DNA of 49,911 bases from Sphaerisporangium sp. TRM90804 (lineage in GTDB: Bacteria > Actinomycetota > Actinomycetes > Streptosporangiales > Streptosporangiaceae), in NCBI RefSeq assembly GCF_029846175.1, contig NZ_JARWAC010000042.1, positions 1 through 49,911 on the forward strand. The letters are read 5' to 3'. The first letter of the stretch is position 1. Each line of letters starts with the position of its first letter. Of this stretch, positions 1 through 12,100 are shown one piece after another. Below the pieces are notes generated by a model, which saw only the letters and a list, made by a program, of their open reading frames with translations, was not told where the DNA came from and made no database searches. Made by a program: the position numbers and the translations under genes.

Positions 1-116
1 CGGGGTTCGTGGCGCTGCAGCGCCGGGACCAGGCTCAGGCCGTGACCGTGATGCGGGGTCTGGCCCAGCTCCACGCGCAGGGTGTGGCGGTCGACTGGGC
101 CGCGGTGTTCGCCGGG
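1..116 (+). repeat. Inverted end repeat, left copy (end of an AT domain)
   Basis: Bases 1-116 match the reverse complement of the window's last 116 bases: the first 33 are identical, base 34 differs, then identity continues to about base 86, followed by a few differences. Both copies encode the same AT-DH junction. This looks like an assembly contig bounded by a repeated PKS segment and not like a biological terminus. Confidence 0.85.
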
Positions 117-3100
117 GCCGGGGCCCGCCGTGTCGACCTGCCCACCTACGCCTTCCAGCGCGACTCGTACTGGATGAAGAGCTCCGGCTCAGGCGACGTG
201 GCCGCGGCCGGGTTGACCACCGTGGGGCACCCGCTGCTCAGCGCGATGGTCGAGTCGCCCGAGTCGGGCGCGGTGGTGCTCACCGGCAGCCTGTCCCTGG
301 CCGCGCAGCCCTGGCTCGCCGACCACGCGGTGCTGGGCGCGGTCATCCTGCCCGGGACCGCGTTCGTGGAGATGGTCCTACGGGCCGGCGGCGAGGTCGG
401 CTGCGAGCTTCTGGAAGAGCTGACCCTGCACGCACCGTTGGTGCTGCCCCGGTCCGGGCGCGTTCAGGTGCAGATCACGGTGGACGACGCGGACGAATCG
501 GGCCGGCGACCGGTGACCGTGCACTCCCGGCAGGACGCCACGGCGTGGGTCCGCCACGCCGCAGGGGTCCTGGCCGCCGCCGACCGGCGGCCCGGCTATG
601 ACCTGCGGGCGTGGCCGCCGCCCGGCGCGGTCGCGGTCGCGGCCGGGGACGTGTACGAGGAACTGGCCGAGCGCGGTTACGACTACGGGCCGGCGTTCCG
701 GTGCCTGAAGTCGGTGTGGCGGCGCGGCGATGAGGTGTTCGCCGAGGTCGCATTGCCGGAGGAGCAGGTGTCCCAAATCACCGCGTTCGGACTGCACCCG
801 GCCCTGCTCGACGCCGCCCTGCACGCCATCAACTACGGCTCGTTCTTCGCCGGCGTGGACGGCGTCGCGCTGCCGTTCGCGTGGACCGACGTGGCGCTGC
901 ACGCGTCCGGGGCCTCGATGCTCCGGGTGCGGCTGGCGCCGGCCGGCGCCGACGCGCTGGTGGTCCAGGTCGCGGACGGGATGGGCGAGCCCGTCGCCGA
1001 GGCGGGTTCGCTGGTGCTGCGCCCGGTCGTGGCCGACGAGCTCGCCGGCGCGGTCGGCGACTGGCTGTTCGGGCTGGACTGGGTCCCGGCCACCGGTGGC
1101 GGCAGGCGGGGGGACCCCGGCGCCTGGGCGGTGCTGGGCGAGGCCGACGACGACGTCGAGCGCCGCCTGGCGGCCGCGGGCGTGCCGGTCCGCTGGTGCG
1201 AGGAGCCCATCGAGACAGACGGCGCCGACGTTGTCGTCGCGCTTCCGGTGCGCGGGGCGCTGACCGGCGTTGACGGCGGCGACGTTGTCGCGGAGGCGGT
1301 GCACGCCGAGGTTCGCTGGGCGGTGGATCTGGTTCAGCGCTGGTTGGCGGGTGCGGGGCCGGAGAGCCGTCTGGTGGTGGTGACGCGGGGTGCGGTGGCC
1401 GCTGGTCCGGCCGAGGATGTGGTGGATCTGGCGGGTGCGGCGGTGTGGGGGTTGTTGCGTTCGGCGCAGGCCGAGCACCCCGGCCGCATCGTGATCGTCG
1501 ACGTCGACGACGATCCGTCCTCGCTCGGGTCGCTGCCCGAGGTCGTCGACTCTGCCGACCCGCAGGCGGCGGTTCGCGCGGGACGGGTGCTTGTGCCCCG
1601 GCTGTCAAGGCTGGCGAAGCCCGAGGCGCCGGTGCCGGTGCTGGAGCCGGGTGGGACGGTGTTGGTGACCGGTGGTACCGGGGCGTTGGGGGCGTTGTTC
1701 GCGCGGCATCTGGTGGTGGGTTATGGGGTGCGGCATCTGGTGCTGACCAGCCGTCGTGGGCTGGACGCGCCGGGTGCGGTCGAGCTGCGGGACGAGCTGT
1801 CGGAGCTGGGCGCGCAGGTGGAGATCGTGGCCTGTGACGCGGCCGACCGTGAGGCCGTGGCCGCGCTGCTGGGCGCCGTACCGGCGGAGCATCCCCTGGT
1901 CGGCGTGGTGCACGCCGCCGGGGTGGCCGAAGAGGGTGTGGTCGCTGAGTTGACGCCGGGTCGGGTGTCGGGGGTGATGCGGCCGAAGGTGGATGCGGCG
2001 TGGGTGTTGCATGAGCTGACCGAGGGCTTGGGGTTGCGGTTGTTTGTGTTGTTCTCGTCGTTGGCGGGGACGGTGGGGGGTCCGGGGCAGGGGGGTTATG
2101 CCGCGGGGAATGCGTTTTTGGATGGGTTGGCGCAGTTTCGGGCGGCGCGGGGTTTGAGTGCGGTGTCGTTGGGGTGGGGGTTGTGGGCGACTGAGGGTGG
2201 TCTGGACGCGGGGGTGGCGCGTTCGGAGGTGGATCGGTGGTTGTGGTCGGGGTTGCGGGCGATCTCGGTTGATGAGGGTCGGGTGTTGTTTGATCGTGCG
2301 TTGGGTGTGGGTCGGGCTGTGGTGGTGCCGGCTCGGTATGACCTGGGGGTGTTGCGGTCGCGGGCTGGTTTGGTGGCGCCGGTTCTGGAGGGGTTGATCG
2401 GTGGCGGGGGTCGTCGGGTGGCGGCGGCGGGTGTGGCCGATGCGGGGTTGGTGGGCCGGTTGGCGGGGTTGCCGGTGGCGCGGCGGTTGGAGTTGGTGGT
2501 TGAGCTGGTGCGTACGGAGGCGGCTGCGGCGTTGGGGCATGCCGATGTGGGCCGGGTGGCGGGGGAGGTGGCGTTCCGGCAGTTGGGGTTCGACTCGATG
2601 ACGGCGGTCGAGTTGCGCAACCGGTTGGGGACCCGCACCGGGTTGCGGCTGTCGGCCACCGTCGTCTTCGACTACCCCAGCCCTCTCGCCCTGGCCGAAC
2701 ACCTGCTCACCGAGCTGGCCGGCGACGAAGCCGCCCCGGTCGAGAGCGCCGCCGTGACGGCCGGTGCGGACGAGCCGGTGGCGATCGTCGGCATGGCCTG
2801 CCGGTTCCCCGGCGGCGCTGCCAGCCCCGAGGAGCTGTGGCGCCTGGTCGCCGAGGGTGCCGACGTGATCGGCGGATTCCCGGACGACCGGGGATGGGAC
2901 GCCGAGAGTCACTACGACCCCGATCCCGATCGGCCGGGCACGTTCTACGCGCGTGGTGGCGGGTTCCTGTATGACGCGGCGGAGTTCGACGCGGGGTTCT
3001 TCGGGATCTCGCCGCGTGAGGCGGTGACGATGGATCCGCAGCAGCGGCTGCTGCTGGAGACGTCGTGGGAGGCGCTGGAGCGGGCGGGCATCGACCCGGT

Positions 3101-6100
3101 CTCGCTGCGCGGGAGCAGGACCGGCGTGTTCGCCGGCGTCACCATGCAGGGCTACGGCATGCGGTCGGACCTGAAGGTGGAGGGCACCGAGGGTTACCTG
3201 ATGACCGGCACGATCGGCAGCGTCGCCTCGGGCCGCATCTCCTACACGCTGGGCCTGGAGGGTCCGGCGATCACCGTGGACACCGCGTGCTCCTCCTCGC
3301 TCGTAGCTCTGCACCTGGCCGCGCAGGCGCTGAGGTCGGGGGAGTGCGATCTCGCGCTCGCCGGCGGCGTCACCGTGATGTCCACCCTGCAGGGGTTCGT
3401 GGAGTTCTCCCGCCAGCGCGGGCTGTCCCCGGACGGCCGGTGCAAGGCGTTCGCCGCGGCGGCCGACGGCACCTCCTGGTCCGAAGGCGCCGGCATGCTC
3501 CTCGTCGAACGGCTGTCGGACGCGCGACGTCACGGCCACCGCGTGCTGGCCGTCGTGCGCGGCTCGGCGGTGAACCAGGACGGCGCGTCCAACGGCCTGA
3601 CCGCGCCCAACGGCCCCTCGCAGCAGCGGGTGATCCGCCAGGCGCTCACGAACGCCGGACTGACCGCCGCCGACGTCGACGTGGTCGAGGCGCACGGGAC
3701 CGGAACGCGGCTGGGCGACCCGATCGAGGCGCAGGCCATTCTCGCTACCTACGGCCAGGAGCGCCCCGGGGACCGGCCGGTGTGGCTGGGCTCGGTGAAG
3801 TCGAACATCGGCCACGCCCAGGCGGCGGCCGGGCTGGCCGGGGTCGTCAAGATGGTGATGGCGCTCCGGCACGGGCTCATGCCCAGGACGCTGCACGTGG
3901 ACGAGCCGACCCCGCAGGCCGACTGGTCGGCCGGCGCGGTGGCGCTGCTGACGCAGAACCGTCCGTGGCCGGAGACCGGGCGTCCGCGCCGTGGCGCGGT
4001 GTCGTCGTTCGGGGTCAGCGGCACCAACGCCCACGTCATCGTGGAAGAGGCCCCCGAGCCGGAACCGGCCCGGGGGATCCTCGCCCCAGCCGCGACGGAC
4101 GCGGCCCTGCCGGATGCGGTGCGGCATGACGGAGCGGAGCCGGACGCGGCGCTGCTGAGCACGGGCGGACCGGACGCGGCCGGGCAGGCCGAGGCGGTGC
4201 CGGACACGGTGCCGGACACGGTGCCGGACACGGTGCGGTCCGCATTGCCGGTGATGCCGTGGCTGGTGTCGGCGAAGACGCCGGGGGCGTTGCGGGCGCA
4301 GGCGGGCCGGTTGGTGTCGTTCGTGGAGTCTGATCCGGGTCTGTCGCTGGTGGATGTCGGATTCTCGCTGGTGTCGACGCGGTCGGTGTTCGAGCACCGT
4401 GCCGCCGTGGTGGCCGGTGACCGTGAGGGTCTGCTGGCGGGGCTGCGGGCGCTGGCCGAGGACGGTTCGGGGCCCGCCGTCGTGCGTGGTGTCGCGGGCG
4501 CGGGCCGCACGGCGCTGCTGTTCACCGGTCAGGGCGCGCAGCAGGCCGGGATGGGCCGGGAGCTGTATGAGGGCTTCCCGGTGTTCGCGGCGGCGTTCGA
4601 CGAGGTGTGCGCCGCGTTCGATGGACTGCTGCCCGGGCCGTTGAAGGACGTGGTGTTCTCCGGTGACGGGCTGAACGACACCGGATGGACCCAGCCCGCG
4701 TTGTTCGCCTTCGAAGTGGCCCTTTTCCGGCTGGTCCGGTCGTGGGGGATCACCCCCGACCACGTGACCGGGCATTCGATCGGTGAGCTGGCGGCGGCCC
4801 ATGTGGCCGGGGTGTGGTCATTGGCCGATGCCTGCCGGGTGGTGGCCGCGCGGGCGCGGTTGATGCAGGCGCTGCCGCCGGGCGGGGCGATGGTCGCGGT
4901 GCAGGCCACCGAGGACGAGATCGCGCCCTTGCTGGCCGGCCGGGAGGCCGAGCTGGACATCGCGGCGGTGAACGCGCCCGACTCGGTGGTGATCTCCGGC
5001 GCCGAGGCGGCCGTGGTCGAGGTCGCCGAGCGGCTCAAGCTTCGGGGGCGTAAGACCAGCCGGTTGACGGTGAGCCACGCCTTCCATTCGCCGTTGATGG
5101 ATCCGATGCTGGAGGAGTTCGCCGAGGTCCTGTCCACGGTGGAGTTCGCCGAGCCGGTGATCGCGCTGAGCGCCGGGGCCGAACGGGTGCGTTCGGCCGC
5201 CTACTGGGTGGAGCAGGTGCGCCGCCCCGTCCGGTTCGCCGACCAGGTGCGCCGGCTGCACGAGCACGGCGTGACCCGGTTCATCGAGGTCGGGCCGGAC
5301 GGCGTGCTCACCGCGCTCGGGTCGCGCACGGTCGAGGCGGGGTTCGTCGCGCTGCAACGCCGCGACCGGCCCCAGGCGCACACCGTGATGCGCGGCCTGG
5401 CCCAGGCCCACGCACATGGCGTGACCGTCGACTGGGCGGCGGTGTTCGCCGGGACGGGAGCCGCGCAGGTCGACCTGCCCACCTACGCCTTCCAGCGTGA
5501 GGCCTACTGGCTGAGCGGGGACGCCGAGGCGGGCGACGTCACCGCGGCGGGGCTCCAGGCTCCGGGGCACCCGCTGCTGGGCGCGGTGCTCACCATGGCG
5601 GGCAGCGGCGAGGTGGTGTTCACCAGCAGGCTCTCGGTGAGCACGCACCCCTGGCTCGCCGACCACCGGGTCGAGGGCGTGGCGCTGCTGCCGCCGGCCG
5701 CGCTGGTCGAGCTGGCGATCCGCGCAGGAGACGAGGTCGACTGCCCGACGCTTGAGGAGCTGGACGTCACGGCGCCGCTGGTCGTGCCCGACCGCGGCGG
5801 CGTGCTCGTCCAGGTGGTGGTGGGCGAACCCGGCGAGACGGGCCGCCGCCCGGTGTCCGTCCACTCCCGCCCCGACACCGGCGACACACGCCCGCGCTGG
5901 ACCCAGCACGCCGCCGGGGCGCTGAGCCCGGCCGAGGCCGAGCCGGACGCGGCGGAGCCGAGCTGGCCCCCGGCCGGGGCCGAACCGGTCGAGGTGGACG
6001 AGCTGTACGCGGACCTGGCGGACGCCGGCCACGGGTACGGGCCGGTGTTCCAGGGCCTGGAGGCCGCGTGGCGGCTGGGTGACGACCGGTTCGGCGAGGT

Positions 6101-9100
6101 GCGGCTGCCCGAGCGGTCGCTCGCCGAGGCCGCCCGGTTCGGCATCCACCCCGCCCTGCTGGACGCGGCACTGCACCCCCTGCTGGGCGCGGCACCCGGT
6201 GCCGCCCGCGCGGCGACCTCCTGGGAGGGCGTGACCCTGCACGCCTCCGGCGCGACCGCCCTGCGCGTGCGCCTCACGCAGCATGGGCGGGACACGTTCC
6301 GCTTCGAGGCCTTCGACGAGACCGGCCGCCCGGTCGCCGCCGCGCACTCCGTACGCCTCGGCGCCCTGACCCCCGGCACGGTGCGGGACAGCGCGGCGGA
6401 CTCCCTGTTCGAGATCCGGTGGCACCGCGTCGACCCTCCCGCGCGCTCCGCCGCCGTCGAGCGGCCCGTGGGTCGCGCGGCCGTCGAGCCGTCCGCGAAG
6501 CCGGCCGGCGCCGAGCCGCCCGCGACCCCCGCTGACCGTGTGGCCGCCGCGGTGCCCGTGGATGGGCAGCCCACGGAGCCCGTGGACGCGGAGGTGTCCG
6601 CCGAGCCCGTGGACCGGCTCGCGTCGCTGGAGGCCCCGGACGGCGGGCTGGACGGGCTGGCCCGGGCGCGGTACACGAGCGTCGCGGAGGCCGCCGAGGC
6701 GGCAGGCGACTGGGACGTCCTGGTCGCCGAGTCACCCGCCACGGGTGCCGGGGTGCCGGGCTCGGTGCGCGACGCCGCCGTGCGGGTGCTGGCCTGGGTG
6801 CAGGACTGGCTGTCCGACGAGCGGCTCGCAGGGCGCCTGCTCGGTGTGGTCACCCGGGGTGCGGTCGCCGCGGGCCCCGCCGACGAGGTGCCCGATCTGG
6901 CGGGCGCGGCGGTGTGGGGTCTGGTGCGCTCGGCGCAGGCCGAGCACCCCGGCCGCATCACGCTCGTCGACCTCGACGACGCCCCCTCCTCGACGGCCCT
7001 GCTCCCGGCCGCGCTGCGCTCCGGCGAACCCGAGATCGCCGTCCGCTCGGGAACGCTGCTGGTAGCCAGACTGGGCGCGGCCTCGCCGAGTGAACCGCCG
7101 GCGCCGAACGCGAACGGAACCGCGCCGGCCACCGGTGTTGTGGACGCGGTCTCGGCCGGCCAGGCGCCGGTGCCGCGGTGGAACGGGTCGGCGCCGGTCA
7201 CCGATGGCGCCGGCGCACCGGGTACGGCCTCGCCGGGAGAGTCGCCGGCGCCGGACCGGGACGGGTCGGCGCGGGAGACCGGCGGCGATGCGCCGGACGC
7301 GAGCCCGGCGGCCGGATCACCGGTGCTGGAGCCGGGTGGGACGGTGCTGGTGACCGGTGGTACCGGGGCGTTGGGGGCGTTGTTCGCGCGGCATCTGGTG
7401 GTGGGTTATGGGGTGCGGCATCTGGTGCTGACCAGCCGTCGTGGGCTGGACGCGCCGGGTGCGGTCGAGTTGCGGGACGAGCTGTCGGAGCTGGGTGCCC
7501 GGGTGGAGATCGTCGCCTGTGACGCGGCCGACCGTGAGGCCGTGGCCGCGCTGCTGGCCGCTGTACCGGCGGAGCACCCGCTGACCGGGGTAGTGCACAC
7601 CGCCGGGACGGCGGACGCCGGGGTGGTCACCACGCTCACCGCGCAGCGGATGATCGACATCCTGCGCCCCAAGGTGGACGCCGCCTGGCACCTCCACGAG
7701 CTCACCGAGGGCCTGGACCTGCGCATGTTCGTCCTGTTCTCGTCGATGGCGGGCACGATGCGCAGCGCCGGACAGGCCAACTACGCCGCCGCGAACGCGT
7801 TCCTCGACGGGCTCGCGCAGCACCGCGCGGCGAAGGGACTGCCCGCCGTCTCGCTCGGGTGGGGCATGTGGGCGACCGCCGGCGGAATGGGCTCGGGCGT
7901 GACGCAGGCCGAGCGCGGCCGGATGGCCCAGGCGGGCCTGCGCCCCATCTCCGCCGACGAGGGACTGGTCATGTTCGACCAGGCCCTCGCCACCGGCCGG
8001 GCGGCGCTGCTGCCCGTGCCGATCGACCTGCGCGCGCTGCGCTCGGCCCCCGGGCCGGTCCCGCCGATCATGCGGGCCCTGGCGGGCAGGGGCACCCGCC
8101 CGGTCGCGCGGTCTGCGACGGGCGCGGCGGGACGGTTCGCCGACCGCCTGGCCGCGCTGCCGGCCGACCGGCGGCGCCGGTCGCTGGTCGACCTGGTGCG
8201 CGGCGAGGCGGCCATGGTGCTGGGGCACTCAGGCGGCGACGGCCTCGCCGAGGACGTCGCGTTCCGGCAGATGGGCGTCGACTCGCTGACCGCGGTCGAG
8301 CTGCGCAACCGGCTGGCCTCGGCGACCGGCGTGGCGCTGGCCCCCACCGTCGTCTTCGACTACCCGACGCCGCTCGCGCTGGCCGACCACCTGCTGGCCG
8401 AGGTGGCCGGCGACCAGGCCGCCCCGGTGGAGACCGTCGCGGCGATGGCCGGCGCGGACGAGCCGGTGGCGATCGTCGGCATGGCGTGCCGCTTCCCCGG
8501 CGGCGTGTCCTCGCCCGACGCCCTCTGGCGGGTGGTCGCCGGCGGCGTCGACGCGATCGGCGGTTTCCCCGAGGACCGGGGCTGGGACGCCGAGAGTCAC
8601 TACGACCCTGATCCCGATCGGCCGGGCACGTTCTACGCGCGTGGTGGCGGGTTCCTGTATGACGCGGCGGAGTTCGACGCGGGGTTCTTCGGCATCTCGC
8701 CGCGTGAGGCGGTGACGATGGATCCGCAGCAGCGGCTGCTGCTGGAGACGTCGTGGGAGGCGCTGGAGCGGGCGGGCATCGACCCGGTCTCGCTGCGCGG
8801 GAGCAGGACCGGCGTGTTCGCCGGAGCGCCACCCCAGGGGTACGGCGCGCAACCCGACGCCGCCGTGGCCGGCACCGAGGGTTACCTGATGACCGGCACG
8901 ATCGGCAGCGTCGCCTCCGGACGCATCTCCTACACGCTGGGCCTGGAAGGCCCGGCGATCACCGTGGACACCGCCTGCTCGTCGTCGCTGGTGGCCCTGC
9001 ACCTCGCCGCCCAGGCGCTGCGCGGCGGCGAGTGCACGCTGGCGCTCGCCGGCGGCGCGACCGTGATGGCCTCGCTCGGCACGTTCGTGGAGTTCTCCCG

Positions 9101-12100
9101 GCAGCGCGGGCTGTCCCCGGACGGCCGGTGCAAGTCCTTCGCCGCGGCGGCGGACGGCACCGGATGGGCCGAGGGCGCCGGCATGCTCGTGCTGGAGCGG
9201 CTGTCGGACGCGCGACGGCTCGGGCACCCGGTGCTGGCGGTGATCCGGGGCTCGGCGGTGAACCAGGACGGCGCGTCCAACGGCCTCACCGCGCCCAACG
9301 GCCCCTCGCAGCAGCGGGTGATCCGGCAGGCGCTGGCCAACGCGCGCCTGTCCCCGGCCGAGGTCGACCTGGTCGAGGCGCACGGCACCGGCACCCGCCT
9401 GGGCGACCCGATCGAGGCCCAGGCACTGCTCGCCACCTACGGCCAGGAGCGCGCCGAGGGTCGGCCGGTGTGGCTGGGGTCGGTGAAGTCGAACATCGGT
9501 CACACCCAGTCCGCCGCGGGCGTGGCCGGAGTGATCAAGACCGTGCTGGCGCTCCGGCACGGGCTCATGCCGAGGACGCTGCACGTGGACGAGCCGACCC
9601 CGCAGGCCGACTGGACGGCCGGCGCGGTGGCGCTGCTGACCGAGAACCGCCCCTGGCCGGAGACCGGGCGTCCGCGCCGCGGCGCGGTGTCGTCGTTCGG
9701 GGTCAGCGGCACCAACGCCCACGTCGTGCTGGAACAGGCCCCCGAACCCGAGCCGGAGACCGCCGAGCCGGCGGCGGCGCCGCCGGTGGTGCCGTGGGTG
9801 CTGTCGGCGAAGACGCCGGAGGCGGTGCGCGCCCAGGCCGCCCAGCTCGCGTCCCACCTGCGGACGGCTCCCGGCCTCGCCCCGGTGGACGTCGGGTACT
9901 CGCTGGCGACGACGCGGACGGCGTTCGAGCACCGTGCCGCCGTGGTGGCCGGCGACCGCGAGGAACTGCTGGCGGGCCTGCTGACCCTGGCCGAGAACGG
10001 CTCGGACTCCCGCGTGGTGCGCGGCGTGGCGGGCGCGGGTCGTACGGCTTTCCTGTTCACCGGTCAGGGCGCCCAGCGGGCGGGCATGGGCCGGGAGCTG
10101 TACGCGGACTTCCCGGTGTTCGCGGCGGCGTTCGACGAGGTGTGCGCGGCCTTCGAGGGGCTGTTGCCGGGGTCGTTGAAGGATGTGGTGTTCTCCGGTG
10201 AGGGGCTGGATGAGACCGGGTGGACGCAGCCGGGACTGTTCGCGTTCGAGGTGGCGCTGTTCCGGCTGGTCCGGTCTTGGGGTGTGGTCCCGGATTATGT
10301 GACGGGGCATTCGATCGGTGAGCTGGCGGCGGCGCACGTGGCCGGCGTCTGGTCACTCGCCGACGCGTGCCGGGTGGTGGCCGCGCGGGCTCGTCTGATG
10401 CAGGCGTTGCCGTCGGGCGGGGCGATGGTCGCCGTGCAGGCCAGCGAAGGCGAGGTCGCGCCTTTGCTGGCCGGCCGGGAGGCCGAGGTGGGGATCGCGG
10501 CGGTGAACGCGCCGGACTCGGTGGTGATCTCCGGTGTCGAGGCGGTCGTGCTGGAGGTCGCCGAACGGCTCAAGGCACAGGGGCGTAAGACCAGCCGGCT
10601 GCGGGTGAGCCACGCCTTCCACTCGCCGTTGATGGACCCGATGCTGGAGGAGTTCGGCGAGGTGCTCGACGGGGTCGAGTTCGCCGCACCTGACATCCCG
10701 CTGTCCGCCGACCCCGAGCGGGTGCGTTCGGCCGCCTACTGGGTGGAGCAGGTGCGCCGCCCCGTCCGGTTCGCCGACCAGGTCCGGTGGCTGCACGACC
10801 ACGAGGTCACCACCTTCCTCGAGATCGGCCCCGACGCCGTTCTGACCGCACTCGGCCAGCACACCGTCGACGCCGACTTCATCCCCCTGCACCACCGCGA
10901 CCATCCCCAGAGCCGCGCCGCCGTCACGGCGCTGGCCCGGGCCCACGCCCGCGGCGCGGCCGTGGACTGGGCGGCGGTGTTCGGGACGGGAGCGCGCCGC
11001 GTCGAGCTGCCCACCTACGCCTTCCAGCGCGACTCGTACTGGCTGAAGGGGTCGGCCGCCGGTGACGTCACCGCGGCGGGCCTTCGCACCGCCGAGCATC
11101 CCCTGCTGGGCGCGATGGTCGTCGTGGCCGGCAGCGACGAGGTCGTGCTCACCGGCCGGCTGTCGCTGAGCACCCACGCCTGGCTCGCCGACCACCGCGT
11201 CGGCGGTGTGGCGCTGCTCCCGGGGACCGCCCTGGTCGAGCTGGCCATCTGGGCCGGTGACGAGGTCGACCGCCCGGTGCTCGACGAGCTGCTGATCGCC
11301 GCCCCCCTGGTGGTGCCGGACCGCGGCGCGGTGCAGATCCAGGTGGTGGTGGGCGAGGCCCGCGAGACCGGGCACCGCCCGGTGGCCGTCTACTCCCGCC
11401 CGGACGGCGACCCCGCTTCACGCTGGACGGCGCACGCCTCCGGCACGCTCGCCCCGGCCGGCCCGGTGCCGGCGTTCTCGCTGGAGGCCTGGCCGCCCGC
11501 CGGCGCGGAGCCCGTCGAGCTGGCGGGCGCCTACGACCGGATGGCCGAGGCCGGCTACGGGTACGGCCCGGTGTTCCAGGGGCTGCGATCGGTGTGGCGG
11601 CGCGGCGAGGACGTCTTCGCCGAGGTTCGGCTGCCCAAGCGGGAGGTCGCCGACGCCGCCCGGTTCGGCGTCCACCCGGCGCTGCTGGACGCCGCGCTGC
11701 ACACGATCGGCTTCGGGCCGTCGGTCGCCGATGCCGGCGTGATGGTGCCCTTCGCCTGGAACGGCGTGAGCCTGTACGCCACGGGCGCCTCGGCGTTGCG
11801 TGTACGGCTGGCACGCGGGGACGCGGACGCGGTGCGGCTGGAGGTGGCCGACGAGACCGGGCGGCCGGTCGCGGAGGTGCGGTCGCTGGTGATGCGGCCG
11901 GTCGACCCGCTCGCCGGGGCCGGCGGCGCGACGGCCGGCGCGCTCTACACGGTCGACTGGGTCGCCGCCCCGCTGCCCGCCGCGCCGGCCCAGGCCGGCC
12001 CGTGGGCACTGCTCGACCAGGTCGACGACCGGATCGGCCGGGCGTTGACGGCCGCGGGCGTGCGGCTCCACGAGGATCCGGCCGAGGCCGCCGACGCCCC

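Larger units (their letters stand above)
1..2720 (+). other. PKS module tail: DH-KR-ACP (KS and most of AT outside the window)
   Basis: The DH keeps the HxxxGxxxxP motif ([10 protein letters not shown]) and the DAALH motif, so it should be active. The KR has the glycine-rich TGGTGALG motif and the Lys, Ser, Tyr and Asn catalytic residues (FSSLAG, GGYAAGN). The LDD motif that marks B-type KRs is replaced by AEE, so hydroxyl stereochemistry is uncertain. The ACP has GFDSM with the phosphopantetheine serine. Expected result is a double bond at this step. AT specificity cannot be read because the AT lies outside the window. Confidence 0.93.
2770..8400 (+). other. PKS module KS-AT(malonyl)-DH-KR-ACP
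   Basis: The KS has the active Cys (TACSSS, Cys1094), HGTGT and NIGH motifs. The AT has GHSIGE (Ser1590) and HAFH, the usual malonyl-CoA signature. The DH has [10 protein letters not shown] and DAALH. The KR keeps the catalytic residues (FSSMAG, ANYAAAN), but its LDD position reads ADA. The ACP serine is in GVDSL. The predicted extension is a malonyl unit reduced to an alkene. The KS-AT linker carries a 12-bp tandem repeat. The DH-KR linker is about 330 bp longer than in the preceding module and is rich in Ala, Pro, Glu and Gly. Confidence 0.95.

Noticed and set aside
1..116. Biological terminal inverted repeat, as in linear replicons or transposons
   Set aside because: The repeat encodes the end of an AT domain, occurs in variant form inside the window (for example near 5343 and 36450), and cuts two genes. 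An assembly boundary explains it better.
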